Positions 34,361-43,574 of a stretch of DNA of 64,000 bases are shown here, one piece after another. The stretch covers positions 1 through 64,000 of the forward strand of contig JAETRI010000037.1 of the NCBI GenBank assembly GCA_021770245.1, in the 5' to 3' direction. A program made the position numbers and the translations under genes. This DNA is from Lachnospiraceae bacterium (GTDB taxonomy: Bacteria > Bacillota > Clostridia > Lachnospirales > Lachnospiraceae). Below the pieces are notes generated by a model that searched no databases, was not told the DNA's origin, and saw nothing but the letters and a program-made list of their open reading frames with translations. Positions within the stretch are counted from its first letter, which is position 1; every line of letters starts with the position of its first letter.

Positions 34361-35827
34361 ATGAAGGAATCAGGTATGCTGCTTTTCCCGGTATGTTTTC
34401 CCATACTGGCGGGGATTATGCTGCTGATTTTGCGAAAAGCAAAAAGGGATCGCCTGGTGGCGCTCACCTGTGCCGGGCTTGCCGGTACGGCCCTGTCCGT
34501 GCTCTGTGTGCTGGCGCAGGGGGATATCTCCTTTACAATGTTCTATCTGACGGATCTGCTTCCCGTCTATTTCCGGGTGGATTTGGTGGGGCGTCTGTTC
34601 GCCGGCGTGGTTACGACCGCCTGGGTGCTTGCGGGGATCTTTTCCTTTGAATATATGAAGCACGAGGAAAACAACGGCAGGTATTTCGGATTTTATCTGA
34701 TCGTATACGGGATCCTGAACGGGTTGAATTTTGCGGGAAACCTGATCACCTTTTACCTGTTCTACGAATGCATGACGCTTCTGTCCCTTCCGCTGGTATT
34801 CCATACCCAGAGCAGGGAAGCGGTTATGGCGGGGCTGAAATATCTGTTCTATTCGCTGTGCGGCGCTTATATGGTGTTGTTCGGCTTATACTTTGTCTAT
34901 CGCTACAGCAATACGCTCACCTTTACGGCGGGCGGAGTGCTGGATATGTCCCTGGCAAAGGGACATGAGAGCATGCTTCTTATGGCCGCTTTCCTGATGC
35001 TTTTGGGTTTTGGAGTGAAGGCCGGGCTGTTTCCCATGCACGGCTGGCTTCCGGCAGCCCATCCCGTGGCGCCTGCGCCCGCATCGGCCGTCCTTTCCGG
35101 AATCATCGTAAAGGCGGGAGTGCTGGGAATCCTGCGGCTGTGCTATTATATCTTCGGTGCGGATTTCCTGCGGGGAACCTGGGTACAGACGGCGTTTCTG
35201 ACGCTGGCATTGGTGACGGTGTTTTTGGGATCCATGCTGGCCTATCTGGAAAAGGGCCTGAAAAAAAGGCTGGCCTATTCCACGGTGAGCCAGGCTTCCT
35301 ATATCTTATTCGGGCTGGGGCTGTTTTCCCAGGAGGCCCTGGCGGGCTCCCTGCTCCATGTGATCTTCCATGCAATGATTAAATCGGGCTTGTTCTTGTG
35401 TGCCGGGGCGGTCATTTTCCGCACCGGGAAAACCAGGGTGGAGGAGCTTACCGGGATCGGAAAGGAGATGCCCGTAACGATCTGGTGCTATACCCTTCTG
35501 TCCCTGGCGCTGGTGGGTATTCCTCCGGCCGGCGGTTTCGTGAGCAAATGGTATCTGGCGCAGGGAGCCCTGTCCTCCAAAGCGGGGATCTTTGCCTGGG
35601 CGGGGCCGGTGGTGCTTCTGATTTCGGCTCTGCTCACTGCGGGCTATCTGCTCCCTGTTTCCATGAGGGGCTTCTTCCCCGGAGAAGGAAAGTCCTATGA
35701 GAAAAAGGAGCCGGCCGTCGTGATGGTCCTGCCCATCGCGCTCCTGGCATTTCTGGCGGTGGCCCTGGGAATGTTTCCCCAAGGGATACTTTCCTATATT
35801 GCACAGATAACCGGATCGGTCCTGTAA
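34361..35827 (+). CDS. Antiporter-like membrane subunit 1 (MrpD/NuoM/NuoN type)
   Basis: A 488-residue polytopic proton-conducting subunit with about 14 helices. The TM5 Glu is present in FYLFYECMTLL and the broken-helix Lys/His region in GVKAGLFPMHGWLPAAHPVAPAPASA. The start has GGAGG ten bases upstream. It may functionally stand in for the broken mrpD. It follows mrpD by 45 bases and precedes a second paralogue. Confidence 0.85.
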   Translation: MKESGMLLFPVCFPILAGIMLLILRKAKRDRLVALTCAGLAGTALSVLCVLAQGDISFTMFYLTDLLPVYFRVDLVGRLFAGVVTTAWVLAGIFSFEYMKHEENNGRYFGFYLIVYGILNGLNFAGNLITFYLFYECMTLLSLPLVFHTQSREAVMAGLKYLFYSLCGAYMVLFGLYFVYRYSNTLTFTAGGVLDMSLAKGHESMLLMAAFLMLLGFGVKAGLFPMHGWLPAAHPVAPAPASAVLSGIIVKAGVLGILRLCYYIFGADFLRGTWVQTAFLTLALVTVFLGSMLAYLEKGLKKRLAYSTVSQASYILFGLGLFSQEALAGSLLHVIFHAMIKSGLFLCAGAVIFRTGKTRVEELTGIGKEMPVTIWCYTLLSLALVGIPPAGGFVSKWYLAQGALSSKAGIFAWAGPVVLLISALLTAGYLLPVSMRGFFPGEGKSYEKKEPAVVMVLPIALLAFLAVALGMFPQGILSYIAQITGSVL

Positions 35828-35841
35828 AGAGAAAGGCGTTC

Positions 35842-37323
35842 ATGATGAAACCGGAAATGATGCTGGCAGCGGTTCTTGTGCCTATTCTGGGAGGCATAAC
35901 GATTCCGCTGATCCCGTTTAAAAAAAGAAACCACATGGCGGTCTATACAGAAACCATCGTGGTACTCACTTCCCTTTTGGTGATGGGGCTTCTGGTGAAC
36001 CGCCCTGCGGAGGCAATGCCGATTGTCCGTTTTGTAAATAATCTGTCCCTGTCCCTGCGGATTGACGGGCTTTCCATGGTGTTTGCCGGGCTGGTTGCGG
36101 CGCTCTGGCCTCTTGCCACCCTGTATTCCTTTGAATATATGAAACACGAGAAACATGAGAAGCCGTTTTTCATGTTCTACACGGTCACCTATGGTGTTAC
36201 GCTGGGCATCGCTTTTGCGGAAGATATGCTGACGATGTATTTCTTCTATGAACTGCTTACCATGGTGACGGTGCCGCTCGTGCTGCACACGCTGACCCGG
36301 GAAGCGATCCTGGCCAGCCGCAAATATCTGTACTACTCGCTGGGAGGCGCAGCCTTTGCCTTCCTGGGGCTGATTTGCCTGCTCGTGTACGGCAGCACCC
36401 TGGACTTCACCTTCGGCGGCGTCCTGGATGCTTCCATCACACAGGGGCACTACAGAAATCAGCTTCTGCTGATCTATGTGATCGCCTTCTGCGGATTCGG
36501 CGTGAAAGCGGCGGTCTGCCCTTTCAACTCCTGGCTGCCTCAGGCCGGTGTGGCGCCCACACCGGTGACGGCCCTGCTGCACGCGGTGGCAGTGGTAAAG
36601 GCAGGGGCTTTTGCCATTATGAGGTTAACCTGGTACAGTTTCGGCCCGGATTTTATAAAAGGAACCTGGGCGCAGAACGTGGTGATGGGCATCGTGATTT
36701 TTACCATTGTATACGGATGCAGCCGTGCGCTGAAAGAGACCCACTTAAAGAGACGGCTCGCCTATTCCACCATCAGCAATCTGTCCTATATCCTGTTTGG
36801 CGTATGCATCATGACGCCTGCCGGCCTGGTGGGCGCCCTGAGCCACATGATCTTTCATGCGGTGATAAAGATTACCTCCTTCTTCTGCGTGGGAGCGGTG
36901 ATGTACAAAACGGAGAAGCAGTATGTACATGAAATCGACGGATTCGGCAGGAAGATGCCCGTGACCTTTGGTATTTTCACCGTCTCCGCACTGGCCCTGA
37001 TGGGTGTGCCCGGGCTGGCAGGCTTTATCAGTAAATGGAATCTGGCCACGGCTGCGGTGACGAGTGAAAATGGATTAGCCTACGTGGGAATCGGGGCACT
37101 CCTGATCTCCGCGCTCTTAACCGCCATCTATATGCTGACCATTGTGATGAGAGCATTTTTCCCGGCAAAGGGAAGCCGGGTGTCCGTTCCGGAGGGGACG
37201 AAGGATCCCAATTGGCTGATGCTTCTGCCGCTCATCCTGTTCGCGGCGGCAACCATTTTGTTCGGCCTGCACAGCGCTCCCATCGTGAGATTTTTTGCCC
37301 GGATAGCGGAAGGCAGCCTGTGA
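35842..37323 (+). CDS. Antiporter-like membrane subunit 2 (MrpD/NuoM type)
   Basis: A 493-residue paralogue of the preceding gene with the same architecture: TM5 Glu in MYFFYELLTMV, Lys in GFGVKAAVCPFNSWLPQAGVA, and LAYSTISNLSYILFG. Two Met codons in tandem (35842, 35845) could start it; gaaagg lies upstream. It may be the proton- or Na+-pumping module added to the Mrp base. Spacing to the neighbours is 14 and 123 bases. Confidence 0.85.
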   Translation: MMKPEMMLAAVLVPILGGITIPLIPFKKRNHMAVYTETIVVLTSLLVMGLLVNRPAEAMPIVRFVNNLSLSLRIDGLSMVFAGLVAALWPLATLYSFEYMKHEKHEKPFFMFYTVTYGVTLGIAFAEDMLTMYFFYELLTMVTVPLVLHTLTREAILASRKYLYYSLGGAAFAFLGLICLLVYGSTLDFTFGGVLDASITQGHYRNQLLLIYVIAFCGFGVKAAVCPFNSWLPQAGVAPTPVTALLHAVAVVKAGAFAIMRLTWYSFGPDFIKGTWAQNVVMGIVIFTIVYGCSRALKETHLKRRLAYSTISNLSYILFGVCIMTPAGLVGALSHMIFHAVIKITSFFCVGAVMYKTEKQYVHEIDGFGRKMPVTFGIFTVSALALMGVPGLAGFISKWNLATAAVTSENGLAYVGIGALLISALLTAIYMLTIVMRAFFPAKGSRVSVPEGTKDPNWLMLLPLILFAAATILFGLHSAPIVRFFARIAEGSL

Positions 37324-37446
37324 GGCAGCATAGGCCAAATGATCCTGCACGGGATATATACGTGCGGCACAGGGCCGGCGGTTTTGCAAGGGCTGCCCAC
37401 GGCATGCTAAGGGTGTGGAGGCGACAAGTGGAAGGAGGAACTGGCT

Positions 37447-39642
37447 ATGGCTGGTGATTATTTGCTGTTCTTACTGATATTGCTCCCGTTTCTGGGCGGT
37501 CTTTTGTGCTGGGCGACGGGAAGGGCTTTCGGTCAAAGGGGCTCCTTTTGCAGCGCTCCCATGGTTTGGTGCGGTGTGGCCCTTACCGGGATCGAGGCAA
37601 TCAGTTTTGCCCTGCTCTTCGGCCTCCAGTGGGCGGAAGGAGGGAACCTGGGCTGGGATTTTATATGGGAAGGCTTCTGCGGCATGGGCCTGCATCTGTG
37701 TCTGGACGGCTTCCGGGCGCTCTACTGCCTGGTGGCCTCCTTTATGTGGCTGGCTACCATGCTGTTTAACGGGGAGTATATGAAGGATTACCGTAACAGG
37801 GAGAGGTATATGCTCTTCACCCTGTTTACGTTGGGAGCTACGGTGGGCGTTTTCCTGTCCGCGGATCTGTATACCGCCTTCATTTTCTTTGAAATTATGT
37901 CTTTTACCTCTTATACCTGGGTGGCTCATGAGGAAACCGGGGAGGCGCTTCGGGCCGCGGAAACCTATCTGGCGGTGGCCGTGATCGGAGGCCTGGTGAT
38001 GCTGATGGGGCTGTTTGTCCTGTATCATGAGCTGGGGACGCTGGAGATCTCCAAACTGTCCGCGGCCGTATCCGCAGCAGAGGGGCTCTCTGCCAGAGAG
38101 CGGGATGCCAGATACGGGCGTATCGTGGCAGGAGCCGTATGCGTACTCTTCGGCTACGGCGCCAAGGCGGGGGTGTTCCCCCTGCATATCTGGCTGCCCA
38201 AGGCCCATCCGGTGGCGCCCGCCCCCGCATCCGCCCTGTTGTCCGGTATTCTCACCAAAGCGGGGATCTTCGGGGTGCTGGTGATGAGCTGCCAGCTTCT
38301 CTACGGAAACGGCGCATGGGGGAGCCTGATCCTCCTGCTGGGCGTGCTGACCATGTTTACCGGGGCGCTTCTGGCGCTGTTCTCCGTGAATCTGAAACGG
38401 ACGCTGGCCTGCTCCTCCGTTTCCCAGATCGGATTTATCCTGGTGGGAATCGGGATGCAGGGCCTGCTGGGGGGAATGTCTTCGGGAGAGGAAGCCGCCG
38501 GCCTGGCCATCCGGGGAAGCCTTTTGCATATGGTCAATCATTCCCTGATCAAGCTGGTATTGTTCATGGCCGCGGGCGTGGTCTTCATGAACCTGCATGA
38601 ACTGGACCTGAATAAGATACGGGGATTCGGACGGAAGAAGACGGCGCTGAAGCTGTGTTTCCTGATGGGCGCTCTGGGGATCGGAGGTATTCCGTTATGG
38701 AACGGCTATATAAGCAAAACCCTTCTGCACGAATCCATCGTGGAATACCGCTCTTTATTGGCGGAGGGCGCTCTGCAGGGCGGATACGTCATGGGGAGCG
38801 CGGTTATGGGTGCGGTGGAATGGATTTTCCTGATCAGCGGCGGGATGACCGTGGCATATATGCTGAAGCTTTATCTGTGCATTTTCGTTGAAAAGAACGG
38901 GGACGATGCGCTGCAGGAGAAATACGACGGGATGAAAAATTATATGGACCGGACCAGCTGCGCGGCCCTGGGCGGAAGCGCCGTGCTTCTTCCCCTGCTG
39001 GGGATGCTTCCCCATCCGGTTACGGACCGCCTGGCGGATCTGTCCTCGGCGTTCCTTCATGCACGGACGGGATACGGCGTGGCCTATTTCTCCCTCGGAA
39101 ACCTGAAGGGAGCCCTGATTTCCATCGGAATCGGCGCGGCGTTGTATTTGATTTTGATCAGGAAAGGACTCATGGCCGGAGAGGGACGTGGGAAGAGGTA
39201 TGCGGATCGCTGGCCCGTCTGGCTGGATCTGGAAAATCTGATCTATCGTCCCCTGCTTACGGACATCCTTCCGGTAATCTGCGGCAGCCTGTGCAGGATT
39301 GCGGACAGGTCCCTGGATTTTCTTATCGTGCTGCTGCGCAGGACCCTCTATAGGGACAGCAAGATTCCCCACGAGCTGGAGGAGGGGAATTTCATAACCC
39401 ATATGGCAGGAAGCCTTTTGGACGGGATTACGGATTATTTCAACCGCCCGGACGCCACAAAGGAGGAAGAGAGGGAATTGGAGGAGAGGAGAGGATACCG
39501 GTCCGGAAAATACGAGCACAGATTGGCTATGGCATTTGAGGATATGTCAGAAAACCAGATGATCATAGCCAGAAGCTTGTCCTTCGGCCTCTTTCTCGCG
39601 AGTCTTGGCCTTCTGTTGACGCTGGTGTATCTGCTGTTCTGA
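37447..39642 (+). CDS. NuoL/MrpA-like antiporter subunit 3 with C-terminal extension
   Basis: A 731-residue NuoL/MrpA-type subunit. The core has TM5 Glu in FIFFEIMSFTSY and the KAGVFPLHIWLPKAHPVAPAPASALL stretch. After the core comes a long extension: an amphipathic or lateral-helix-like region and a charged segment (TKEEERELEERRGYRSGK), then a last membrane helix at the C-terminus, as in NuoL-type lateral helices. The start follows AGGAGG. It is last in the operon; a giant palindromic repeat follows 33 bases later and may limit read-through into the convergent kinase gene. Confidence 0.85.
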   Translation: MAGDYLLFLLILLPFLGGLLCWATGRAFGQRGSFCSAPMVWCGVALTGIEAISFALLFGLQWAEGGNLGWDFIWEGFCGMGLHLCLDGFRALYCLVASFMWLATMLFNGEYMKDYRNRERYMLFTLFTLGATVGVFLSADLYTAFIFFEIMSFTSYTWVAHEETGEALRAAETYLAVAVIGGLVMLMGLFVLYHELGTLEISKLSAAVSAAEGLSARERDARYGRIVAGAVCVLFGYGAKAGVFPLHIWLPKAHPVAPAPASALLSGILTKAGIFGVLVMSCQLLYGNGAWGSLILLLGVLTMFTGALLALFSVNLKRTLACSSVSQIGFILVGIGMQGLLGGMSSGEEAAGLAIRGSLLHMVNHSLIKLVLFMAAGVVFMNLHELDLNKIRGFGRKKTALKLCFLMGALGIGGIPLWNGYISKTLLHESIVEYRSLLAEGALQGGYVMGSAVMGAVEWIFLISGGMTVAYMLKLYLCIFVEKNGDDALQEKYDGMKNYMDRTSCAALGGSAVLLPLLGMLPHPVTDRLADLSSAFLHARTGYGVAYFSLGNLKGALISIGIGAALYLILIRKGLMAGEGRGKRYADRWPVWLDLENLIYRPLLTDILPVICGSLCRIADRSLDFLIVLLRRTLYRDSKIPHELEEGNFITHMAGSLLDGITDYFNRPDATKEEERELEERRGYRSGKYEHRLAMAFEDMSENQMIIARSLSFGLFLASLGLLLTLVYLLF

Positions 39643-39675
39643 CGGACGGAAAATCGAATCTTGAGCACCAAGCAA

Positions 39676-39891
39676 ATGGATGGCCCTGCAGCCCCTGCGG
39701 CACCCCTGCCCGGCCCAGCGAAGCGTGGTGATCACAGAGGGGACCCGCTTTCGCTCAGCCAAAAACGCAGCGGTACTAAGCTCGCAAAGGACGTGCTCGC
39801 TAAGTGCCGGCGTTTTTGGGTGGTCCCCTCTGTGATCACCACGCTTCGCTGGGCCGGGCAGGGGTGCCGCAGGGGCTGCAGGGCCATCCAT
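39676..39891. repeat. Giant palindromic repeat, copy 2 (70-bp perfect arms)
   Basis: The left arm 39676-39745 and right arm 39822-39891 are exact reverse complements over 70 bp. The 76-base core is itself foldable and is almost identical to the core of the copy at 26-101. The element lies between convergent genes and has no coding content. The outer ends (ggccatccat) belong to the end-module family seen at 161-180, 45524-45601, 51114-51196 and 12119-12169. Confidence 0.92.
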
Positions 39892-39956
39892 ACGTTGGGC
39901 GTTTTAGGGCCGTCCGGGATCATTCTACGGATTACGGCGCAGACGGATTCAGGAAA

Positions 39957-41712
39957 TTATTGGGTATAGACGATTGTGAATGCCGGTTCTCCATAAACGG
40001 AAACCAGGCGTTCTATTTGTTCCTTACCGTTTGCACTCATTTCTACGGTTGTCAAATTGGGCATTGTAAATAAGGGGGAAAAATCTTCGATGGTGCATCC
40101 TGCCATATTTAAATAAACAATATCCTCCCTCCCCTCCAGTGCCGATATATCCCTGATTTCCGACCAGCGGATAAATAACCGCTCCACATGCAAAACGTTT
40201 TTCAGGCATTCCAGATCCGCCTGATTGGCAGCACCGAGACACAGTTCCGATACATGTAAATCGTTCAGGTATTGATAGGCATCGGAATCGTTACGGATAT
40301 CGAGCCTTTCCAGATTTTTCAAAGTACCCACAGGGCTTCCGTCATAGCTTCCGGTTTCACTGAGATTCAGCAGCCTGAGGGCCGGCCATGTGTTTACCGC
40401 GTAGATATCCTCTAATTTATTCCCCATGACATTGACATCGATCAGCGTATCCATGCCCGCCAGAGGAGAAATGGTTTCTATATCGTTATCGCATAAAATT
40501 ACTTTTTCCAGCCCGCTTAGTTTTTTCAACGCCGATATATCGCTGACATGATTTCCTCCGATAAACAGCTTACGGAGGTTCGGCATATTTTTAAGGTCTG
40601 ACAGATCCGTTATCGGGCCGAATATTCTGCCTTCCCTTGCTGCAGCATACCATTTCCCTCCTTCGGAGTAATACTCGTCTTCCGAAGTATATACGTTTTC
40701 ACCCTGTATATAAATCTCCACTACGTTTTCCAAATCCTGATAGGTAATCATACCGTCCGGCTTGTCCAACACAGCGCGTACGGCCTTTTCAATGAGAGGT
40801 TCCCGAAAGACCGCTTCCTGTTCCTGGAGGATTGAATTCTGTACGGTTATGCCTGCCGCTGCGGCAGCGCCGAGGGCGGCAAAGGATATCAGAATAATAA
40901 GAACAGCCTTGCGTTTTTGCAGGGCATATTTTTTCGTCGTTTTATGAAGGGCTTTGATCAGGGCCTGATCGTTTCGATAGCGCTGTGCCGGAGAAAATTT
41001 GCAGCATTTGGCAGCCACCCTTTCCAGTTTGGAAGAGGGATTGGTTATCGGCGCTACCTTTCCGGTAAGCATCCATGATAATACGATCCCGAAAGAATAG
41101 ATGTCGGAACAAACGTCGGTTTGCATAAATCCGAATTGCTCGGGGGGAGCAAAGCCCTCCGTCCCATAGTAAGCAGTATCGGATGTTACATTATCCTTTG
41201 ATACGCGGCTGATGCCAAAATCGATTAACGCAACGCCGTTATCCTTCTTAATAATAATATTTGAGGGCTTAATATCCCGATGGATAATGGGCGGCTTTGA
41301 ATGATGAAGGCTCTGCATGGTGGCTGCCAGGCCGATTGCGATCTCCTCAATCATATTTGAAGTGATATGCGAATTGATGATATATTCATCGAGAGGCACA
41401 CCTTCTATGTATTCCCGGCAGATACATCTGTACTCTTCGTTTTTATATTCTCCCTCAAAGCGGGGGAGGACATTGTTTCCGATGCTTTTGAGTTCCGCCG
41501 CCGTTTCCTGGCCATAAAAGAAACTATATTTTGTGTAACATTTGGCTACCGCTTTTTTTTTCGGAGTCTCTTTCCTTCACGAGCAGGGTTTCGCAATCCT
41601 CTGTCTGTTTCAGACATTTTATAATGCTGTATTTTTCCACCAGTTCCTCAGGAAACTTTTTCTCATAGCTGTATTCATCATAGTAGGAGTGAAATTCATC
41701 AATATAATTCAT
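39957..41712 (-). pseudogene. Membrane Ser/Thr protein kinase with extracellular leucine-rich repeats, frameshifted in an A9 run
   Basis: One kinase gene of about 584 codons interrupted by a single-base frameshift. The N-terminal part starts at 41712 and reads to ERDSEKK, just ahead of a run of nine A on the coding strand (T run about 41553-41561). With eight A the frame continues AVAKCYTKY, giving the ATP-binding Lys, and stays open to the C-terminus. Downstream are IIHRDIKPSNI (catalytic loop), LIDFGIS and APPEQFG, then a membrane helix (VLIILISFAALGAA) and leucine-rich repeats (LRKLFIGGNHVSDISALK). It would phosphorylate cytosolic targets under control of an outer sensor. The slip could be a sequencing error, phase variation or transcriptional slippage. 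Confidence 0.8.
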
Positions 41713-41724
41713 ATTTATACCCCT

Positions 41725-41912
41725 GCCTTTCCCGTTTGGGGAAGACCGCAAACGGGAATAGGCCCAAATCCGTAAGATTGAAAATTTTAATTTACAATCT
41801 TGTTACCCCTGCATATCGCAAGCGGAACTTGCGATACTGCTGCAATAGAGAGTTTGGAGGTTTACTTCCAAACATATACCCATCCGCGCGACAAAGCGCG
41901 CATTCAAATCGG
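41725..41912 (-). promoter_or_regulatory. Multi-hairpin leader of the kinase gene
   Basis: Read on the minus strand, in order: gcgcg-ctttgt-cgcgc with gatggg; gtttggagg-like hairpin (41873-41852); linker; tatcgcaag/cttgcgata hairpin (41836-41814) with gcaggggtaac; gattgtaaat/attttcaatc-type hairpin; cccgttt/aaacggg hairpin; then gcaggggtataaatATG. The second and third hairpins form the same two-hairpin module as before trmB (20436-20497) and the sensor kinase (55694-55752). Confidence 0.65.
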
Positions 41913-41961
41913 GAAGGTTAAAACGCGGTTTCACACTTGTTCCCACGTTCAAGCATAACCC

Positions 41962-41990
41962 AGTATAATAGATCAAAAGGGCTGCTGCAA
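41962..41990 (-). promoter_or_regulatory. Promoter for the kinase gene
   Basis: Minus strand TTGCAG (41990-41985), 17-base spacer, TATACT (41967-41962). The expected start near 41955 gives a leader of about 240 nt packed with hairpins. The -35 box lies within one arm of a long imperfect palindrome. Confidence 0.65.
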
Positions 41991-42073
41991 TCATGGCAGT
42001 ACCCCAATATATGGTTTTGATAAACGGGATTATCATGCCATATATTGCGTTAATCTGCCATATTGCAACAGCC
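41980..42073. repeat. Long imperfect palindrome between secreted-protein gene and kinase promoter
   Basis: Outer arms ggctgctgcaatcatggcag-like (41980-41999) and ctgccatattgcaacagcc (42055-42073) pair over about 19 bp with a mismatch; inner arms ccaatatatgg and ccatatattg pair within. It may end transcription of the upstream secreted-protein gene (CCCTTTT follows on the minus strand). A hydrophobic reading frame crosses it (41803-42036, minus) but is not convincing as a gene. Confidence 0.55.
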
Positions 42074-42090
42074 TCAATAAAACGGGATAT

Positions 42091-43449
42091 TTACTTTTTG
42101 TTCCGGTAACCGACTGCCCAGTAGCCAAACGATTTCGCCTGTACGGTAATGGTGGCCTTATCTGTATCGATGTCATCCATCACAATCAGATTGCCGTATT
42201 CATCATAACAGAAAATAGAAAAGTCATATTGGCCGTTTCTCAAATAGGAGGGCACGCCTATCATTACGGTAAGCGGTTCGGAAGTAGTTTTAATTAAATG
42301 GATTCCGCTTTTATTCAATTTATAGAGGTCGTTGTTCATGATACCGAGCAGGCGATATCCCTGTACGGACACAGCCTGAGACAATATCTTATTGATAGCC
42401 TTATTTGAACTATTGCATATGTAGTAGCGCAGGAAGGTGCCGGACCGGATTTCCTTCTCGGTTAACCCGGCCTGTTTGATTTTTTCCTGCTGGTCTTTAT
42501 AAATTACGCCGGATACAAAGGTATCGCAGTAAACGCCTTCCAGAGAGGATTGAATCCTGGATCCGTCTGAAGGGATCACTTCGTTTACCGTAACGGGGAC
42601 GGGAGATTCCTCCCCGGCAGAAGCCGGAGATCCTTCGTCGGCGGGCGCCAGAGGTTTCTTGGCAGAAGGATTTTGAGTTTTTTTCGTCCCTTCATGAAGT
42701 TTGTCAAGCAGCGTGTTATAAGCGGTGGTAACGGTGTTGATACAGTTTTCCAAATCACTGCGCGCAATGTCGGGGCCGCCGTTGTGCGCTTCCCAGAGAT
42801 TTTGCTCATCCCAGGTTCTCCATGCGGCGTTTTCGTCGCCTATGACATTGCCGTACGCTTCCAGATCCGACTCCAATACCCAATAGGTCCCCGGTTCCAT
42901 CGATGCGGTATCGGGGGCGTCGTCCTCGGTTCTTACGGGCAGGATCTGACCATTGTCAACCTTTTCCCACAGGGGCTCATCCTGGTTTGTCCAAAAGCGC
43001 TCCCAGGTGCCGACGATGTCGTCGATATATTTGGTGCCGGTGGCGGTTTTTAAGCTGTCGACTAAGGCGGTACCGGCCGCGTAAAAAGCCGCGTAATTAC
43101 TGGCGGCATCCCCTGTGAGCTTCGCACTTTCCTCTCCCTGGTTTTCCCCGGAAAAGGCCCCGTTTTCCTCAACGTAGGCGGCGTATGCCTTCTCTTTTAA
43201 TGCGCTTCCGATAAGAGTACCCGATTTATAATAGGGCAGTTCAGAGCTTACGTCGTCTGCATCAAGCTGTTCCTCCGGATTCCGTTCATAATAATTCTGG
43301 CCCACATACTCCATCAGCTCAAATACATCCTTCCAGGTAGGATCATTCGCCTGCGTCGGCGGCGCAGCGAAGGCAGTTATGCCGCCAAAGAGCAGAACGG
43401 AGGCAGTTATTGCAGCGAATATCCGACAGCTTGTTTTTCTCTTTCTCAT
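42091..43449 (-). CDS. Secreted protein of unknown function
   Basis: A 452-residue protein with a clear signal peptide (basic MRKRK, hydrophobic core, cleavage after TAFA around residue 28). The mature part is acidic and helical, rich in Glu/Asp/Trp/Tyr (ELMEYVGQNYYERNPEEQ, TWERFWTNQDE), followed by a Pro/Ala/Ser linker (SPASAGEESPVPV) and a C-terminal beta-rich domain of about 130 residues ending FGYWAVGYRNKK. No catalytic motif is recognised. The start follows gaggga. It lies between the HTH gene and the kinase gene on the same strand, and could be a ligand, wall protein or sensor partner of that kinase; this is a guess from position. Confidence 0.7.
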   Translation of the reverse strand: MRKRKTSCRIFAAITASVLLFGGITAFAAPPTQANDPTWKDVFELMEYVGQNYYERNPEEQLDADDVSSELPYYKSGTLIGSALKEKAYAAYVEENGAFSGENQGEESAKLTGDAASNYAAFYAAGTALVDSLKTATGTKYIDDIVGTWERFWTNQDEPLWEKVDNGQILPVRTEDDAPDTASMEPGTYWVLESDLEAYGNVIGDENAAWRTWDEQNLWEAHNGGPDIARSDLENCINTVTTAYNTLLDKLHEGTKKTQNPSAKKPLAPADEGSPASAGEESPVPVTVNEVIPSDGSRIQSSLEGVYCDTFVSGVIYKDQQEKIKQAGLTEKEIRSGTFLRYYICNSSNKAINKILSQAVSVQGYRLLGIMNNDLYKLNKSGIHLIKTTSEPLTVMIGVPSYLRNGQYDFSIFCYDEYGNLIVMDDIDTDKATITVQAKSFGYWAVGYRNKK

Positions 43450-43574
43450 CTGGTTTCCCTCACTTTCCCCATTGTAATTTCCCATAATATTACAAAAGCT
43501 AAGCTGTATGTCGGAATATTCTAGCATATGGCCCTTCTGCGTTGGTGGGCATTTCTGCACACTTTATAAAAGAA

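Noticed and set aside
30248-39642. Energy-converting hydrogenase or complex I operon
   Set aside because: Only membrane antiporter-type subunits are present; no Fe-S, NiFe or NuoBCD-type gene in the window.
41803-42036. 77-codon hydrophobic minus-strand frame upstream of the kinase
   Set aside because: It spans the palindrome, the promoter and leader hairpins, and has no convincing ribosome-binding site.
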